This document shows, piece after piece, positions 7,632 to 8,655 of a stretch of 8,655 nucleotides of DNA. Both the position numbers and the translations under genes were made by a program. The notes under the pieces are model-generated. The model was not told where the DNA came from, did no database searches, and saw nothing but the letters and a program-made list of their open reading frames with translations. This DNA is from Desulfocapsa sp. GTDB taxonomy: Bacteria; Desulfobacterota; Desulfobulbia; Desulfobulbales; Desulfocapsaceae. How positions within the stretch are numbered: position 1 is the first letter of the stretch; every line of letters starts with the position of its first letter. The stretch covers positions 1 to 8,655 of the forward strand of contig DYDK01000065.1 in assembly GCA_020717935.1 (NCBI GenBank), given 5' to 3'.

Positions 7632-7637
7632 AAGGAG
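7632..7637 (+). promoter_or_regulatory. Ribosome binding site deciding the FKBP start
   Basis: AAGGAG lies 9 bases before ATG 7647. The nearer in-frame ATGs at 7638 and 7641 are 0 and 3 bases away, too close. Starting at 7647 also gives a clean signal peptide beginning MNRFKVYALA. Confidence 0.8.
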
Positions 7638-7646
7638 ATGATGGTA

Positions 7647-8420
7647 ATGAACAGATTCAAGGTATATGCCCTGGCAACACTGTTGGTTTTCCCGACCTTG
7701 GGCTTTGCGGCAGACAAAGATAAACCAGAAAATAAGCTCGCTGACCCCAAAGATAAACTTGGGTACAGCATGGGTCTTGATGTGGGGACTTATTTTAAGG
7801 GTATGAAAGACGACATCAACTATGACAGTCTTCTCCTTGGTATTACCGATGCTTACAATGGCAATAAGCCTTTGCTGACTCCTGAAGAAGTGGCTGCTGT
7901 TCAAAAAGAATTCGCCACCAAGATGCAGGAAAAACAGGCAACCCAGGTAAAAGAGATGCAGGAGAAAAATAAGAAGGTCGGTAGCGAGTATTTGGCCAAA
8001 AATAAAGATAAAAAAGGGGTTGTGGTAACAGCCAGCGGCTTGCAGTATGAAGTGGTCAAAAAAGGTAGTGGCGAGAAGGTCAAGGCCGGCGATCAGGTGA
8101 AAGTGCATTACTCCGGTACTTTTGTTGATGGTAAGGTTTTTGATGATTCCCGCAAGCGGGGCGAACCGGCGGTCTTTGGTGTTGATCAGGTTATTCCTGG
8201 CTGGAGCGAGGCTATGAAGCTTATGGATGTCGGTGCCCAGTATAAACTTGCCATTCCCTCCAATTTGGCCTATGACGAGCAGGGTGCCCCACCGGTTATT
8301 GAGCCGAATTCGGTATTACTCTTCGATGTGGAGTTGATATCTATTGAAAAACCGGAGGCAAAGACAACTGAAAAGAAAGAAGAAAAGGTTGAAGCTGCGC
8401 CAGCAACTGAGAAAAAATAA
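7647..8420 (+). CDS. Exported FKBP-type peptidyl-prolyl cis-trans isomerase (Mip/FkpA-like)
   Basis: This 257-residue protein is a periplasmic folding helper that isomerises X-Pro bonds. A signal peptide covers residues 1-21 or 22 (basic start, hydrophobic core, GFAAD near the cut site). No lipobox cysteine is visible, so it is probably soluble. An FKBP N-terminal dimerisation-type region at about 36-120 includes LGYSMGLDVG and a long charged helix (about 78-120). The FKBP catalytic domain (about 128-234) keeps the expected pocket residues: Tyr155, Phe165, Asp166, Phe177, Val182, Ile183, Trp186, Tyr209 and Phe226. The last 23 residues are a Lys/Glu/Ala/Thr-rich tail without predicted fold. 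The layout matches Mip of Legionella and E. coli FkpA. It appears to have its own promoter and may be co-transcribed with the small gene after it. It is richer in Lys and AAA/AAG codons than the upstream operon. Confidence 0.93.
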   Translation: MNRFKVYALATLLVFPTLGFAADKDKPENKLADPKDKLGYSMGLDVGTYFKGMKDDINYDSLLLGITDAYNGNKPLLTPEEVAAVQKEFATKMQEKQATQVKEMQEKNKKVGSEYLAKNKDKKGVVVTASGLQYEVVKKGSGEKVKAGDQVKVHYSGTFVDGKVFDDSRKRGEPAVFGVDQVIPGWSEAMKLMDVGAQYKLAIPSNLAYDEQGAPPVIEPNSVLLFDVELISIEKPEAKTTEKKEEKVEAAPATEKK

Positions 8421-8444
8421 GTTTGCTTGTTTTCTTCCTATCAT

Positions 8445-8448
8445 GGAG
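8445..8448 (+). promoter_or_regulatory. Ribosome binding site of the 46-codon gene
   Basis: GGAG lies 8 bases before ATG 8457. An in-frame GTG at 8451 is only 2 bases from it and so is not favoured as start. Confidence 0.6.
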
Positions 8449-8456
8449 TCGTGATC

Positions 8457-8597
8457 ATGGGTGAAAAGAAAAAGTGTTGTCACAAGTTTGAAAAAAAAGG
8501 AAAGCGATGTTCCAGTTGTCCTTTGACCACTCAAGATGATGATAAGGCAGGGAAGAAAAAGAAGGCTTCGAAGCAGGCTGGTAAGGCAAAGAAATAA
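8457..8597 (+). CDS. Small Cys/Lys-rich protein, 46 residues
   Basis: This short reading frame has a good ribosome site and clear protein character. Residues 4-22 hold four cysteines and a histidine: Cys7, Cys8, His9, then Cys18 and Cys21 in a CSSCP motif, separated by a basic stretch (FEKKGKR). After an acidic patch (DDD, 27-29), the rest (30-46) is almost only Lys, Ala, Gly and Gln. The CC...CxxCP arrangement could bind zinc or an iron-sulfur centre, and the Lys-rich tail, like that of histone-H1-like proteins, could bind nucleic acid; both are inferences. I have a general memory of short proteobacterial proteins with a similar CC(H/K)K-x-KKGKxCxxCP core but cannot name a family. It lies 36 bases after the FKBP gene with no terminator between, so co-transcription is likely. 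No signal peptide is present. Confidence 0.72.
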   Translation: MGEKKKCCHKFEKKGKRCSSCPLTTQDDDKAGKKKKASKQAGKAKK

Positions 8598-8625
8598 TAT
8601 CTAGTGTTTGAACGGAAACCCCGAG

Positions 8626-8655
8626 ATGCTTGAGAAACAAGAGCTTCGTGAGAAT
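8626..8655 (+). CDS. Possible start of a further gene, cut by the window edge
   Basis: An ATG at 8626 opens a frame that stays open to the window end, encoding MLEKQELREN. The upstream sequence has only a weak GGA (8614-8616) as ribosome site. Ten codons are too few to identify a product; it could also be chance. Confidence 0.3.
   Translation, partial: MLEKQELREN

Noticed and set aside
7614..7646. A longer FKBP start at TTG 7614 or at ATG 7638 or 7641
   Set aside because: TTG 7614 lacks a ribosome site, and the AAGGAG at 7632-7637 would lie inside the coding region or too near the ATGs. ATG 7647 has ideal spacing and a clean signal peptide.
8436..8462. Inverted ATCA/TGAT and direct TCATGG repeats before the small Cys/Lys-rich gene
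   Set aside because: The repeats are only 4 to 6 bases long, expected by chance, and not followed by a T run.

Overview
The window is a compact, entirely plus-strand block of bacterial housekeeping genes: rseP, tsaB, ispG, proS, a RelA/SpoT-family (p)ppGpp synthetase, a small zinc-ribbon/Smr-like protein, an exported FKBP-type prolyl isomerase and a 46-residue Cys/Lys-rich protein, with the first ten codons of a possible further gene at the right edge. There are no mobile elements, RNA genes, CRISPR arrays or signs of recent transfer. The order rseP-tsaB-ispG-proS-rel, the mid-range base composition and the protein character suggest a deltaproteobacterium, probably a Desulfobulbales-like (Desulfobacterota) lineage. 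That placement rests on remembered gene order and general resemblance, not on a search, and no species can be named.

Positions 1-127 hold no gene I can recognise; every forward frame there closes by position 92. From 128 to 7512 six genes are packed with overlaps or gaps of at most 27 bases (rseP/tsaB overlap by 4, tsaB-ispG 27, ispG-proS 0, proS-rel 13, rel-smr 17), so they are probably one operon. It joins membrane-protein quality control (RseP), the t6A37 tRNA modification pathway (TsaB), the MEP isoprenoid pathway (IspG), prolyl-tRNA charging (ProRS) and the stringent-response alarmone synthetase. TsaB, ProRS and Rel all act on or respond to tRNA and translation, so their linkage may be functional. 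A 134-base gap (7513-7646) with a good TATAAT box then separates the operon from the FKBP gene and the small Cys/Lys-rich gene, which probably form their own unit.

The most notable point is in Rel. The N-terminal HD hydrolase domain keeps its fold-level sequence but has lost several active-site residues (HD is HG, the following ED is KR, the upstream Arg is His and the late Asn is Asp). The synthetase domain looks intact and carries the RXKD motif usual in bifunctional enzymes, not the EXDD of monofunctional RelA. It therefore looks like an independently derived synthetase-only enzyme. A run of nine G bases lies just before its zinc-finger and ACT regulatory domains, where a one-base slip either way would cut those domains off. 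The Cys4-ribbon/Smr-like protein after rel and the 46-residue protein after the FKBP gene are the least characterised genes here.
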